This document shows, in pieces, positions 12,501-23,320 of a stretch of 64,000 nt of DNA (the stretch's first letter is position 1; each line of letters opens with the position of its first letter). A program made the position numbers and the translations under genes. The DNA is from Phanerodontia chrysosporium (Eukaryota > Basidiomycota > Agaricomycetes > Polyporales > Phanerochaetaceae), in NCBI GenBank assembly GCA_001910725.1, contig MJGA01000009.1:806001-870000 (forward strand), given 5' to 3'. Under the pieces are notes generated by a model. The model saw only the letters and a list, made by a program, of their open reading frames with translations. It was not told where the DNA came from and did not search any database.

Positions 12501-13781
12501 GAGGCCGCCGATCCTGAGCTTCGGCGCAAGATTGAGGAGGCTCTCAGTGTGAACGGCATCCAGGCCGCGACGGGCGACTCGGACGACGAGTCTGAGGAGG
12601 AGCTCATGGACGACGACCAGATGATGGCAATCGACGAGCAGCTTGCGGCGGTCTTCCGTGCACGTGCCGACGAGAGGAAGCTCGCTAAGGGCGTGGACGC
12701 CCAGCGCGAGGCGACACACTACAAGAACCGCGTGCTCGACCTGCTCGACACCTTCATCCGCCGCCAGCCGACGAGTCCGCTGGTCCTCAAGTTGGTATTG
12801 CCGCTCATTGAGCTCATCGTCAGCTCTGGCCCCGACGAGAGGCAGCTCGCAGAGAAGGCGACGGGCATCCTGCGCTCAAGGATCGCAAAGAGCAAGGACG
12901 TGCCGAGCGAGGTCGATGTGGAGCAGGCGACCGAGATCCTCAAGGAGATCCACCTCCGCGCACGCAAGGCGGCTAGCGGCGACATCCTCATCACGCTCAG
13001 CCACTGCTCGCTCTACATCACAAAGTGCCTCCTGCATGCGAAAGCGACCGCACCCGTCCTCGCCGCGTACCGCGAGTCCCTCGTCGACTTCGTCACGCGC
13101 AAGGCGTCGCGCCTCAACACGAACTTCCTGCAGGACTTTGTCCGGCGCTACTCCGAGGCCGCGTGGGGCCTGCGCAGCGACATGCTCGACGCCGTCAAGG
13201 GCGCCGTGAACGGCTACCGCCAGGTGCAGGTCTTCCAGCTCGTGCACACGCTCTTCGCACAGCGCCCGGCCGCGGAGCTCGACGTCGAGGAGGCCCTCGC
13301 GTTCACGCGCGGGCTGCGCGCCGCGATGCTCGAGGCCGTTCGCAGCGCGTGCGCGGAGAAGGAGCGGCTCACGGCGCCGCAGGTCAAGGAGCTCCTCAAG
13401 CTCGCGCTCGCGGGCGTGCGCCACACGAAACGCATCGCGCCCTCCGCCGCGGCCGTCGAGGCGACGTGGGACCCCGCCGCGTGGGACGCCCTCGCGGGCA
13501 CACTCGCGGACGCGGACCGCTTCAAGGCGTCGACCGGCCTCCAGACGACGTCCCGCCAGATCGCGCAGCTCATCAGCAAGGACGAGCGCGGCGGCGCGGC
13601 GAAGGGCAAGAAGCGCAAGGCGGACGCGATCGAGGCCAAGGGCGGTGTGTCTGGCGCGGGTGCCGGCAAGGCTGCGGAAGAGCAGGCCAAGGACGTGGAG
13701 ATGCAGGATGAGGAGGCGGAGGAGAAGGTGCGGAAGCCGAAGCGAAAGAAGCAAAAAGCGAACAAGTCCGCGGCGGCGTAG
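9503..13781 (+). CDS. POL5: DNA polymerase phi / MYBBP1A-like nucleolar protein, 1,227 aa
   Basis: Eleven exons join into one frame: 9503-9802, 9869-10405, 10469-10640, 10693-10877, 10916-11145, 11209-11386, 11463-11574, 11633-11814, 11868-11981, 12051-12296 and 12354-13781. Despite its name the family acts in rRNA gene transcription and ribosome assembly in the nucleolus. The N-terminus (LPLFWHLSSASKKERIDASV, then YSIRRLIRGLASPRESSRLG and VALTELL) is the family signature. The middle is HEAT-like helical repeats. A long acidic Asp/Glu/Ser tract lies around 12380-12520, and a Lys/Arg-rich nuclear localisation tail ends the protein (KPKRKKQKANK). The length lies between yeast Pol5 and human MYBBP1A. 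Intron 2 has a GC donor (AAG|GCGAGT). The exon 4 donor could alternatively be 3 nt upstream. Confidence 0.9.
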
Positions 13782-14039
13782 TGCGCCGAACTTCGCATGT
13801 CTCGAGTTTATGCATGTATGTGTTGCTGTGCAATGGGGTAATGATCTACGTGACCTTCATTGCAGGAAGTGTTCAAGAGTAAGAAAACTGAGCAGCTTCA
13901 CAGGTGCTTGGCTGGCCTATAAGCGTTCAACCAACCAGTCTTCCCAGCCTACTCAGCGTTAGCTCTGAGTACTGGAGAGGGATCTAGTATATCATGGTGG
14001 CTGATTCTTGCAGCTTACCGTACGAACGTTGTTTACCGA

Positions 14040-14345
14040 CCGTGAAGTGCGAAGCGCTCCGTCCTTTCGAGACAACTCCCATCTCTCCCTAGCGAATCTT
14101 CGGGTTCAAAGGGCAAGGACCGTTCTAACTCAACTTCGTAAGCTAACACAATACTGTAACTGCCACTGTGACGTCGTTCCGCGGCAAGACCACCTCGTTG
14201 AAGACGGCAAGGGAGAAGGCTACCTCTTCGTCTCGAACTTCGAAGATCGCGCGCGGAGCGGACTGCGACTGCGTCTGCATACGCTTGCGCTCTCGTTCTG
14301 TGACAGCATAGAACGGCTCGTGACTGAAGAGTCTCAGATGAGTTT
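14040..14345 (+). pseudogene. Internally deleted remnant of an F-box gene
   Basis: Bases 14199-14345 translate to a stretch (EGYLFVSNFEDRARSGLR, then LHTLALSFCDSIERL) that clearly matches the C-terminal ends of the two F-box genes downstream (EGYNILKTTLEDRAQSGLP and LHTLALSLCRGVERY). The preceding ~100 bases resemble the 5' flank of the first intact gene (14560-14660), including a shared phrase around GTAAGCTA. The remnant thus looks like a third tandem copy that lost almost all of its interior, including the F-box. It has no usable start. Judged by eye only. Confidence 0.6.
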
Positions 14346-14722
14346 GATTGCATTGAGTCCTTATCAGTCCTCACCGTTACGTGTCTCGTTCAGATAGCAT
14401 CCTGATTAAATTTATTCCAGCACCAAGCAGCGGGAAAATATTCTATCGAAACCACAACTGACTAGTCTCGTACGCAGCCATCGGCGCAAGGCACGAGCTG
14501 CATGTGCACGAGCTGCACGATTCACGAGGGACTCGTGATCGCGATCGCCGACGGCGAAGAGCGAAGCGCCAGACGTCGTCTTCAGACTCTAACCCCCATC
14601 TTCCAGACAGTCCTGGGGGCAAAGGCTCTCTGAACTCGACTCGGTAAGCTAGCGCGACCATGATCACAACTATGCTAACCCAGCACGAAGACCAGGTTCT
14701 CCTACCAGTGTTGCCGTGACCG

Positions 14723-16504
14723 ATGGCGGGTACTGGCCCAGGCACATACGACTACCTACCCCCAGAGGAACGAGCGGAGATAACGCAGGAGGCTGCTAGG
14801 TTGCAACTGGAGCTGACGCGACTGAACCGTCGCATCAATGCTGGCTCGTTGGTCATGCGGCTACCAAACGAACTCCTCGCCGAAATCTTCATCTTGTGCA
14901 CTGGCCTCAACTGGAACCCCGAGTCGCCATTCGTCCTCGAACTGCAGGCTGTGGACGACAGTTGCTCGCCGCGCTACAAATGGCTTCGTCTTACGCATGT
15001 CTGCCATCGCTGGCGGGAGATCGCCCTCAATATCCCCGCGCTATGGACTGAGATCGACGTCACCAACCCGGAACTCGTCGCGAGCTTCGTGGCGCGATCC
15101 AGGAATCTGCCGTTGGAGATTTCGTTGTGTCAACTGCGCCGGCAACATCTACCCGCTGCCATCTGGGAACCCGTTGTCCAGGCTGTCTCCCGTGCGCGCT
15201 CGTTCACCCTGCACATCCGGAGCGGAAGAGACGTCGCCCGTCCTACGCCGCAACTTCACCAAGACTATACGTTGTCCGAACTGCAGGATCTGAAACTGCA
15301 CAACATGTGCGCCGACCAAATAGCCTTACCCTATTTCCTACTGCCGGCCTTTCAGTTCCCTGCCTTGCGCGTTCTGTTCGTTTCGCAATTCTACTATCGG
15401 ACCATTCAGCATCTATTGGTTCCCTCGCTGAGAAGCTTAACCCTGCAAGCACCGTACATAAGATCTGGTAGCGATTGGGAGCCGCTCCTCAAGTCACTCG
15501 GAGAGATGAAGGCGCTTCAGTATCTGTCCATCGAAGACGTCTATCCCCTGCCCGAAAACTACACCGAGATGCCGTTGCTCGCAAACACGGTCGCCCGACT
15601 TCCCTCTTTGCAGTCGTTACGCATACCCTCACGGCATGACGCGGGAGTGGCTGCGGCGTTGCTGTTGCAGAGTCTGTGCTTCCCAGGAAACGCCGCACTC
15701 CGTATAGGAGGACGAGACAGGATCGACCTCGATTACCAAGAGCTTGAGCCATCAGGAACCTCCATAGAAGAGGATGTTAGCTGCCTTCTTCGAGCATTGG
15801 AAACACGACTCTCAGGAGAAGGCACCAGGAACTTCGCCCCTCCTCCACCCATCCGTACGCTCCACCTGACATTCACCGACCAGGGTCCACGCGAGATGTT
15901 CATCACAGCTTGGTCCTCAGTCTTGCTTTCCCACGAGCTCTTCACGCTGGAACCTTTGATGCCTACAAACCTGCCACACCCGTGCCTCACAGTTGAGGGG
16001 CCCCTCGACACGACGAGGATAGACGTCTTGCTGCAAATGCTGGGTCTTGCGCCGTCTCTCTGGCAGCATGTACGATCCCTTTCGATCACCCTTCCCCCTT
16101 GCGACGGCGGTTCCTCCGTCTGGCAGCGCCCCGACCTGTTGCACGGCGTCTACGCGCATTTTCACCACCTGCGCAGCCTCTTCGTGTCTGGCGTGGCCGC
16201 GGTACACACCCTCCTAGCATTGCAGATTCCTCACGAGCTCAGCCCACAGGATAGGGTGCTCCCCTTGCTCGACCACTTACATCTTTGCGGGTATGACTTC
16301 GGAGTTGACACACGAGGTGATGTTGGTAGAGAAGGAGGCGGGGACGAAGGCTACAATATTCTGAAGACAACTCTCGAAGATCGAGCGCAGAGCGGGCTGC
16401 CTATCCATACGCTTGCACTCTCGCTCTGCCGCGGTGTAGAACGTTACTTGGATGAAGATTTTAGGGAGTTAGTTCCAAACTTGGTCTGGGACGGGGCTAG
16501 TTGA
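14723..16504 (+). CDS. F-box protein with leucine-rich-like C-terminal region, 593 aa
   Basis: An uninterrupted frame from ATG at 14723 to TGA at 16504. After a 30-residue helical leader (EERAEITQEAARLQLELTRL) comes an F-box typical of basidiomycete expansions: VMRLPNELLAEIFILC, then WLRLTHVCHRWREIALNIPALW. The remainder has LRR-like periodicity (LPALRVLFVS, VPSLRSLTLQAPYI, LPSLQSLRIPSR). Such proteins usually bind Skp1 and recruit substrates to SCF ubiquitin ligases; the substrate is unknown. It is the close paralogue of the next gene, in the same orientation, and the two arose by tandem duplication. No intron is needed, unlike most genes here. Confidence 0.85.
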   Translation: MAGTGPGTYDYLPPEERAEITQEAARLQLELTRLNRRINAGSLVMRLPNELLAEIFILCTGLNWNPESPFVLELQAVDDSCSPRYKWLRLTHVCHRWREIALNIPALWTEIDVTNPELVASFVARSRNLPLEISLCQLRRQHLPAAIWEPVVQAVSRARSFTLHIRSGRDVARPTPQLHQDYTLSELQDLKLHNMCADQIALPYFLLPAFQFPALRVLFVSQFYYRTIQHLLVPSLRSLTLQAPYIRSGSDWEPLLKSLGEMKALQYLSIEDVYPLPENYTEMPLLANTVARLPSLQSLRIPSRHDAGVAAALLLQSLCFPGNAALRIGGRDRIDLDYQELEPSGTSIEEDVSCLLRALETRLSGEGTRNFAPPPPIRTLHLTFTDQGPREMFITAWSSVLLSHELFTLEPLMPTNLPHPCLTVEGPLDTTRIDVLLQMLGLAPSLWQHVRSLSITLPPCDGGSSVWQRPDLLHGVYAHFHHLRSLFVSGVAAVHTLLALQIPHELSPQDRVLPLLDHLHLCGYDFGVDTRGDVGREGGGDEGYNILKTTLEDRAQSGLPIHTLALSLCRGVERYLDEDFRELVPNLVWDGAS

Positions 16505-16832
16505 GCTGGTTACCAATGCTTTTTTCAGTTACACCGTGCTGTTTTGTATCTTGTCCGTATAATATCGTGGTTCCATTCGTCGCAGTGAGCTATCCGAGCG
16601 CTAGCGCCACGCGCCATACGTGAAGCGCTGAGCAGATATTCTTCTGCGCGTCGACTACGACGTCACGGTTGGTGACAACTCTCGTGTCTCCAGGAGTCTC
16701 GAGAAACTAAGTCGTATGTCTTTGTGAGCTTTATCATACTCGTTTTCTCCGGCGATGCTCATGCAATCGACGCGTAGACCGACTCACCAGACTGCCCCCT
16801 GAGCGTAGAGTCGACTCCTATCTAGTGCCAGG
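16505..16832. other. Spacer between tandem F-box genes
   Basis: 328 bases that should hold the terminator of the first F-box gene and the promoter of the second. No specific element recognised. Confidence 0.5.
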
Positions 16833-18602
16833 ATGGCTTCCACTGGCGCATACGCGTATATGTCCCCAGAGGAGCACACAAAGATAACGCGAGAAGCTGT
16901 CCGACTGCAGCTCGAAGCAGCACGGCTGTACCGTCGCGTCAACGCCAGCAGGCCGGTCATGCGGCTGCCAAACGAGCTCCTCGCCGAGGTCTTCGTGCTG
17001 TGCACGCTCCCGAGGTGGAACATCGACCCGGAGCGTGTTGCGCACACGTTAGACTTGGTGAAGCTGTCAGACTACAAGTGGCTCCGTGTCGCACACGTCT
17101 GCCACCACTGGCGCACGGTCGCGCTCGGCACGCCTGCGCTGTGGGTCGACATCGAGGCCACCCGCCCCGACCTCGTCGCGAGCTTCGTCGCGCGCTCCGG
17201 GGTGCTGCCGCTAACGTTGTCGTTCTGCTGGACGCCTGCACACACGTCCTCCGCCCTCTGGCCCCACATCCTCGGCGCGCTGCCGCGCGTGCGCACGCTC
17301 GTCCTGGAGACCAACAATACACGGTATCTCCCCGCTGCAACGGAGGGCGCGCAGCAAGGCTCTACGTTGTCCGAGCTGCGGTCGCTCCGACTGTACAGCT
17401 TGGCCCACTGCTCATCGCTGGTGCCCCCATTCCTCTTGCGACCGTCTGAGCTCCCTGCCTTGCGCGCCCTGTCCATATCTCGGCTCTACTTCTCCGGCGT
17501 GCGGCACTTGCTCGTGCCGTCCCTCACATCCCTGAGGCTGCAAGCACCGTACATACGCGATGTCAGCGACTGGCGGCCGCTCCTCGAGGCTCTCGACCAG
17601 ATCCCGCAGCTCGAAGATCTGACTATCGAAGACACGTACCCACTTCCCGAAAACTATATCGAGATGCCACCGCTATCAGACAAGGTGGCCCGGCTTCCCT
17701 CCTTGCGCAGCTTGCACATAATGTCCCGTTATGCGGGCGTAGCAGCAGCCTTGTTGCTGCAGAGTCTGTGCTTCCCGGGGGACGCGGTAGTCCGTATGGG
17801 AGAACAAGAGAGCTTTGAAATCGGTTTCCACGAGGACGAGCAGCTAGAGCCTCTTCCACATGAGGACGTTAGCTGTCTCCTCTATACACTGGAACAACGA
17901 CTCGCAGGCAGAAGCACCGGGGACCTCACCCCTCACCCACAGGTCCTCTCGCTCTGCCTGGCATTAAGCGCAGACGACGCGTTCATCGTCCAAGCATGGT
18001 CCTCGCATATAGTCCCTAATCAGCTCATTAAGAAGCAAGACCTTGCCGGGCCCGGCCCTACCGATACCCCGTGCTTCTCAATCCATTGGCCCCCAGCAGC
18101 CGTGAGGATGAACTCCTTCCTGCACCTGATCGACAGTCTGCCGTCTTTGCAGAAGATACAGTCCCTTATGCTTTTGCTTCCTGCGGGCGGCGACGACTGG
18201 ACCGTCTGGGAGGATGTCGAGGAGCTCCAGGGTGTCTTAGCGCACTTCAGCCAGCTGCAAACAATCCTCGTGTCTGGTCCCGCAAGGGCGACCACGCTCG
18301 CGGCTCTGCGGACCCCGCACGAGCCCTCCGAGGCGACGATGCTTCCAGCGCTGAAGCATCTGCATCTCGGCGGGTATCATTTCGATGACAGTGCGCTCGA
18401 AAACGACGGCATCGGAGGCGATAGCCAGGAAGGCTACGATGCCCTCAAGAATACTCTCGAGACTCGCGCACGCAGCGGACTGCCGTTGCATACGCTCTCA
18501 CTTTTGTTCTGCCAGGGTCTCAAACTTGACATGATTGAAGACCTGAGGGGGCTGGTCGCGGAGTTGGCATGGGATGGGTCTGGTTGCGATCGTCCTGAGT
18601 AG
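16833..18602 (+). CDS. F-box protein, tandem paralogue, 589 aa
   Basis: A single open frame from ATG at 16833 to TAG at 18602. It is collinear with the upstream gene: leader SPEEHTKITREAVRLQLEAA, F-box VMRLPNELLAEVFVLC and WLRVAHVCHHWRTVALGTPALW, then Leu-rich repeats including VPSLTSLRLQAPYI, and the same C-terminal block ending in LVAELAWDGS. The role is presumably an SCF substrate receptor. The variable Leu-rich part differs more from its neighbour than the F-box does, as expected if the substrates differ (inference). Confidence 0.85.
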   Translation: MASTGAYAYMSPEEHTKITREAVRLQLEAARLYRRVNASRPVMRLPNELLAEVFVLCTLPRWNIDPERVAHTLDLVKLSDYKWLRVAHVCHHWRTVALGTPALWVDIEATRPDLVASFVARSGVLPLTLSFCWTPAHTSSALWPHILGALPRVRTLVLETNNTRYLPAATEGAQQGSTLSELRSLRLYSLAHCSSLVPPFLLRPSELPALRALSISRLYFSGVRHLLVPSLTSLRLQAPYIRDVSDWRPLLEALDQIPQLEDLTIEDTYPLPENYIEMPPLSDKVARLPSLRSLHIMSRYAGVAAALLLQSLCFPGDAVVRMGEQESFEIGFHEDEQLEPLPHEDVSCLLYTLEQRLAGRSTGDLTPHPQVLSLCLALSADDAFIVQAWSSHIVPNQLIKKQDLAGPGPTDTPCFSIHWPPAAVRMNSFLHLIDSLPSLQKIQSLMLLLPAGGDDWTVWEDVEELQGVLAHFSQLQTILVSGPARATTLAALRTPHEPSEATMLPALKHLHLGGYHFDDSALENDGIGGDSQEGYDALKNTLETRARSGLPLHTLSLLFCQGLKLDMIEDLRGLVAELAWDGSGCDRPE

Positions 18603-19013
18603 TGTCTGTTTACACCGCGCTTTCTTTCTCCTGTTTTTGTGGATAACATCCTGCTTGAACACTGTCTGCAAATGCAGTTTGCTGAGGCGCCTACGTCCCA
18701 TTTGGGAAAGTGGCGGAGATATTTCTCCTGAGTCCCTTTCGTGTTGCTTTCGTATTCTCCGTCAATCATCCTCAAAGTATCCTTCCGCGGGACTCTCTGC
18801 CATTTCTCCGTGTTGCCTTGTCCCGCACACACAAGGCAGTCGCTGCCTCGAGGCGAACGCTCCGCCACCGCGCAAAGGAGCACGGCGCTTCGGACGATTA
18901 CCTCTCCTCATAAGTCGGCGTCCATCTGCTTCCCGCACATGTGAACCTGCACCCAGACCACCAGGAGCCCAGCCATCGCTGAGCATATCGCACCCGTCTT
19001 CTGACCAACCATT
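18603..19013. other. Intergenic, presumed promoter of the following gene
   Basis: 411 bases without a recognised gene or element between the second F-box gene and the gene starting at 19014. Confidence 0.45.
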
Positions 19014-19872
19014 ATGGACGTGGACATGCGCTCGCCGTCGTTCCGCACACACCGCTCGGGCAGGCAGAAGCGAACACGCTCGCCTCCGTCGCCCAATCCA
19101 TACGAGCGACCTTCGGTGCGTACGAGCTCATTTTGAATGATATATCACCAGCTGAGGCCCCGTGTTTTTCTGCAGAAACGCCAGTCGATGGCGAGTGCGG
19201 TCGCTGCTGCCCCCTTCCCCCAGCCCGTGCAGCCACCACCTCCGATGCGGGACAGGCAGGTGTCCGAGGACTGGGTGACGCGGACGCGGAGCCTGAGCAT
19301 CGGCAAGGACAACACGGACCATGAGATGCGGCTCATGCCCCTGGTGGAGATGGCCGCGTATGGGAACCAGGACGAAAACATGGTACGCCACAGCCCCTCG
19401 CGCCCTCCTACCGCTCTGACCTGTCTCTCCGTTATGTGTACCTCCGATGCCCGCAGATTATGGATCACGACGCGACGATGTACTTTCCGCAGTCCCCGAA
19501 CCGCTCGCCGACTGCGCTGCCACCGATACCGAGCGCGCCCGCATACCCCAGTTTTTCTTCGCTTTCGTCGCACTCGCTTTCGTCAACCCTTGTACCATCA
19601 AGCTCCTCCGCATCCTCACATCACATATCGCCTACCCCATCGCATTTCTTTTCGCCGCCTGCGCACGATACCCACACGTCTTCCGCACCGCATACGCCGT
19701 CTCTGCATGACGAAGCACAAGCACCTGATAATGGCATGCACCTCCGCAAACGCATGACTTGTCCCGGCCTCCGTTACCACCAGCACGCAAACAAAGATTC
19801 ACGATGGGACCCCGCGCAGACTGCGAGAAATGCAGGCTTGGCGTCCCAGGACACTGGATGCACTTTGACTGA
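19014..19872 (+). CDS. Unknown protein with C-terminal CX2CX6HX2H motif
   Basis: Exon 1 is 19014-19115 and exon 2 is 19176-19382. Exon 3 starts at 19457 and is rich in Ser, Pro and His. The last segment, in another frame, ends at TGA 19870-19872 with CEKCRLGVPGHWMHFD. Joining needs a frame change. A 98-nt intron at 19699-19796 (donor GTCTCT, acceptor AAAG) would do it; the alternative is a small indel between 19725 and 19760. The start is Arg/Ser-rich (MDVDMRSPSFRTHRSGRQKR), followed by VSEDWVTRTRSLSIG. I do not know the family, though the extreme C-terminus has the spacing of a small zinc-binding motif. Likely a nuclear regulatory protein, but this is a guess. Confidence 0.6.
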
Positions 19873-20084
19873 ACGCTCCTGTACTCGATCTCCGCTCACA
19901 CTTTCGCAACGTCATGCATATACACATCTCTCGCTGCATATCCAGCCTATCCACTCTTCTATCAGACTGCCTGGCACAGTTGGTGATATCCACACGCATG
20001 CACTCGTCACAAATCAGAGGTTTCTTGCATACTCTGTCGTACATTAGTCGATATAATCGGGCTGTACACAATCCGCTCGTACAC

Positions 20085-21542
20085 CTAAGCATTAGACAAT
20101 CCCGGATCGAAACCACGCGGAAAGACCTGCCGAACATTCACATTGATGCGTGCATTACGCATATACTCTGCATACGGCGCCCAATCGTCTTCCTCGTCGG
20201 CAGCGTGCTCGAGGAGGTGCGACGGGCAGGTGTGCTCTAGGATGCGCGGCACACCGTGGTACGAACGCCGGCACGGGCCTGACATGATCAGCACGTCGCC
20301 AGAGCGCAGCAGGATCGGTACCGGCTCTGTGTCGCGCGTGGGGCCGCCGATGAGGAAGATGGCGGCGCAGCCGAGCGAGATGGACACCAGCGGCGACGTC
20401 GCACAGAGCTCGGAGCGGTCGACGTGTGCCATGAGCGTGTCGCGCGTCTGGTAGAAGTTCACGATGCCCGCGTCGGGCTCTGCTGAGGGTCAGCACCGGC
20501 GGCCGATCACGATAGCAGGCACCGCACGCACCGTACTCCTCTGGCCAGACCCTCCACTCCTCAAACGGCCCCTGCTCTTCGTCCTCGTGCGCGACCTCAA
20601 CCCCGCGGTACGCCGCGGCCCAGTCGACGCCGCGCACGGCGCGCGTGCACACCGCCCGGTACACCGCCGCGACGCCGCCGCCGCTCCCGCGGGCGAAGTC
20701 GTACTGCTTGTTTCCCCAGTGGTAGTGCCAGCCGATGTTCGCCCAGCGGAGCTTCGGGACGAGCGTAGCGGGCGTGCAGGGCTTCGCGTAGGGCGACGGG
20801 GCTGGTGGGGGCGTCGGGAGCGTCAGGAGAGTGGGCAACAGGGAGGGGGACGCGGGCGGGTTCGAGATGAGCGTGCGTGGCCCGCTGGGAGTGTCGGTAT
20901 ATGTGTCTGGCGAGGATGAGAGTGACGTCGAGGCTTTCGGCTGGATTGTTTCTTCGTCGACGCCTTCACGGAGAGAGTTGAGGTAGGCGTTCCAGAGCCC
21001 TTCTCGCGGCAGCGCATAATGTGCGTCGAGATTGGTCTCGTTTGGAGGCTTGGCATGTTCTTTAAGGCTCCAGTGTACGAGGTGGCGTTGCTCTTCGGGA
21101 CTCACAAACCCAGGAAGGTATACAAGGCCTGACCGCGAACAAAACATAGCATTGCGAGGGACAATGAGTACATACATGTAATATGCAAGATAGCGATGCA
21201 TACCAGGAATGCGAGGAAAGACGTACGCCCTGCCCTTGCCCTTGCCGTGTCCACCGTCACATCCACTTCCCTCCACTCGACCACGTCTCTCCGTCCTCTC
21301 TGCGAGGGCCCACCATTGGCTCCATCGGAGTCTGCTGAGTCTTTTGGATGCAGATCCAGCACAGAAGACAAGTCCGGCGGCGGCCACTTCGCCTTGAACC
21401 GCTTCTCTGCAGCTCTGAACGGTGTCCAGCCTTCCTCGATGTCCGCAGGCCTGTTTTTTGTCGTTTTGAGGTGCTGGCGGCGTGCCTTCTTCTGTGCAGG
21501 GGTTAGAGATGCTCCTGAGGACGAAGATGTCGTGGCGGTCAT
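20085..21542 (-). CDS. ALKBH1: AlkB homologue 1 type 2-oxoglutarate/Fe(II) dioxygenase, 435 aa
   Basis: Three exons, 21542-21227, 21128-20532 and 20479-20085, give 1,308 nt in frame. The product belongs to the AlkB family that oxidatively removes alkyl groups from nucleic acids. The ALKBH1 branch acts on tRNA and possibly DNA. A jelly-roll core begins at LVYLPGFVSPEEQRHLVHWS. The iron ligands are the H-x-D in FYQTRDTLMAHVDRSE and the His in SYHGVPRI. The 2-oxoglutarate-binding Arg pair is in ARINVNVRQVFP. WHYHWGNKQYDF is the substrate-side loop. The N-terminal 100 residues are basic and hydrophilic (PAQKKARRQHLKTTKNRPAD). A Pro/Ser-rich insert of about 60 residues lies between the two halves, as is usual in fungal members. 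Confidence 0.9.
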
Positions 21543-21837
21543 CCTTTGCAGCTACCCGAGATGAGTTGGAGAGGACGGCGTGAGCGATGGGGGAACGGAG
21601 GACGGAAAGCGTTATGCAAGCGCCTTCCGTCGTGGCGGAGCGCCGAAGACGAGATAACGATCTGAGCAGGCGGAAGTCGCTTGCCTGTGGAGAATCCAGC
21701 TACAACAAGCTCCTTCAAACTTGCCAGTAAATGTTGCGTCTTACAGAGCAATCTCGCAAATTATTTAGTATATGTGACATAAATCCTCATCGCTCGTTAA
21801 AACTGAGACTCCGGTGTAATTTGCATGCTCGGTTGCG

Positions 21838-23320
21838 TCACAAGCTGCTGTGCCCAAAGAGCGGCAGTAGTGCGATCTGGATACCCTGCGCAACTTCCGA
21901 CGGAGCATCGTAATCAACAGCAAAAACAGACACCGAGGTCTGACACTCAGCGCTGATAATGGTCTCGCCTTGGCGATTGGAATTCAGTTTTCCGCATTAG
22001 CGAGCGCGACACACGTACTCACCTGGCAGGATGGGCACGCCCGTGAGATTCGGATTTACACCTGGGGAAATGCTGAAACATTGAGCGTTGAGAACAGTTG
22101 CGTCGTATTACGTGTCATGCGGAACTTACATCTCGCCCTCCTCGGGGAAACCGTTCCTGCCAATGGCCAGGGTGGGCACGATAGCACCACCGGTCAGGCG
22201 CGTGAGCGTAAAGGGAGGCTGGAGTGAGTCATGTTGGCACTCAATCCTACTATCCGTTTATGAGGCTTACATTAGTGCAATTGCTGCCAGGCCCGAACAG
22301 GGGAAAGTTGACTCTGCGAGACAAGCTCAGACGGTCGAAAGTTCGTGTAGGAGTTACTCACCCAACGCCAACGCCAAGTGGCAAGACACGTTGCCCTGGT
22401 GCGGTCACGTTCGCGAGCGCGTTAACAAAGTTCGTCGTCAGGCTCGCCACAAGGTTTGCAGGGTCGTTCGGGTCGCTGGTAAGCGTCGTGAAGGAGCGAT
22501 GTGTGCCGTTCGCCGCTGAAAAGGCGATGGCAGGCACCTGTCAAAATGTCATCAGAGGCGTGTCGGGATATGAAGAATGCTGGACCTCACGCCACGGTAG
22601 ACAGAAGTGTATGTCGCGCCCATCGTTCCGCTGAGCGTGAAGAAGAAGGGGCCGGTGTTGCCGCCTTCGTTGGGGCCTGCGACGACGAGGTCGATGGTGG
22701 TGTTCTCGCCGAGGATCATGGGGCGGACAACGTCAAGACCAAACACGGCCTGCGTCAAGTGAAAGGGGTATGTGAGGATGCACAGACGACAGCAGCACGC
22801 ATACGAACCGATGCGCCAGGAGTGCCATTGAAGTACCCTATCAACCACCTTCAGTGTCGAGCGCTGGTGGAAGAGGATACCACGCAGTCTCACAGATGTG
22901 GTTGTCGTTCAGGTCGTGGCCGAAGGGTGGTGCGTCGACGGGGATAGACCCAAACTCGCCTCCGGGGGCGGTGATGTTGACGTTGGGTATCTGGAAGCGT
23001 CCGCCCTGCCCCGAGTTCTGGACGGCAGGCCTGAGCGCGAGCGTGGGTGAGCAGCGCGACAATACAGACACAACTCGAGGCCCTGACACTAACGCCACAA
23101 GGATCACGGTGTGTCCCGCGGCCTTGAGGGCGCTGTACGTCGCTCTACGGGGGGCACTGAGTCAAAGTCCACGTGCGAGAGAACGCAGGCGACAAAACCT
23201 AATGTTCGCGGAGGCCCAGCTATCGTCGTTGGTCAGCAGGATGTTGAAGCCCAGCACGGTGGTGGCCACGTTGATGCCAAGGACAAACAACGCGAAGAGG
23301 CGGCAGAAGGAGCTGAACAT
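21838..23320 (-). CDS. Secreted SurE-like phosphatase/nucleotidase, about 328 aa
   Basis: About ten exons can be joined in frame from ATG at 23320 to TGA at 21838 (exon 1 is 23320-23199). The N-terminus is a signal peptide (CRLFALFVLGINVATTVLG). It is followed at once by the SurE motif FNILLTNDDSWASANIR, in which the Asp pair binds the catalytic metal. Further family blocks are LKAAGHTVILVAPA, HIWYFNGTPGA, DLVVAGPNEGGNTGP, FTLSGTMGATYTSVYRGVP and AIAFSA. SurE proteins hydrolyse nucleoside monophosphates and related phosphomonoesters. With the signal peptide this copy is probably an extracellular or vacuolar acid phosphatase (inference). Several N-glycosylation sequons occur. Joins such as the TGG codon split across the HI|WYF intron support the model. 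Confidence 0.87.

Noticed and set aside
12335..12607. Minus-strand Ser-rich frame in POL5
   Set aside because: It is the antisense of the acidic Asp/Glu tract of POL5.
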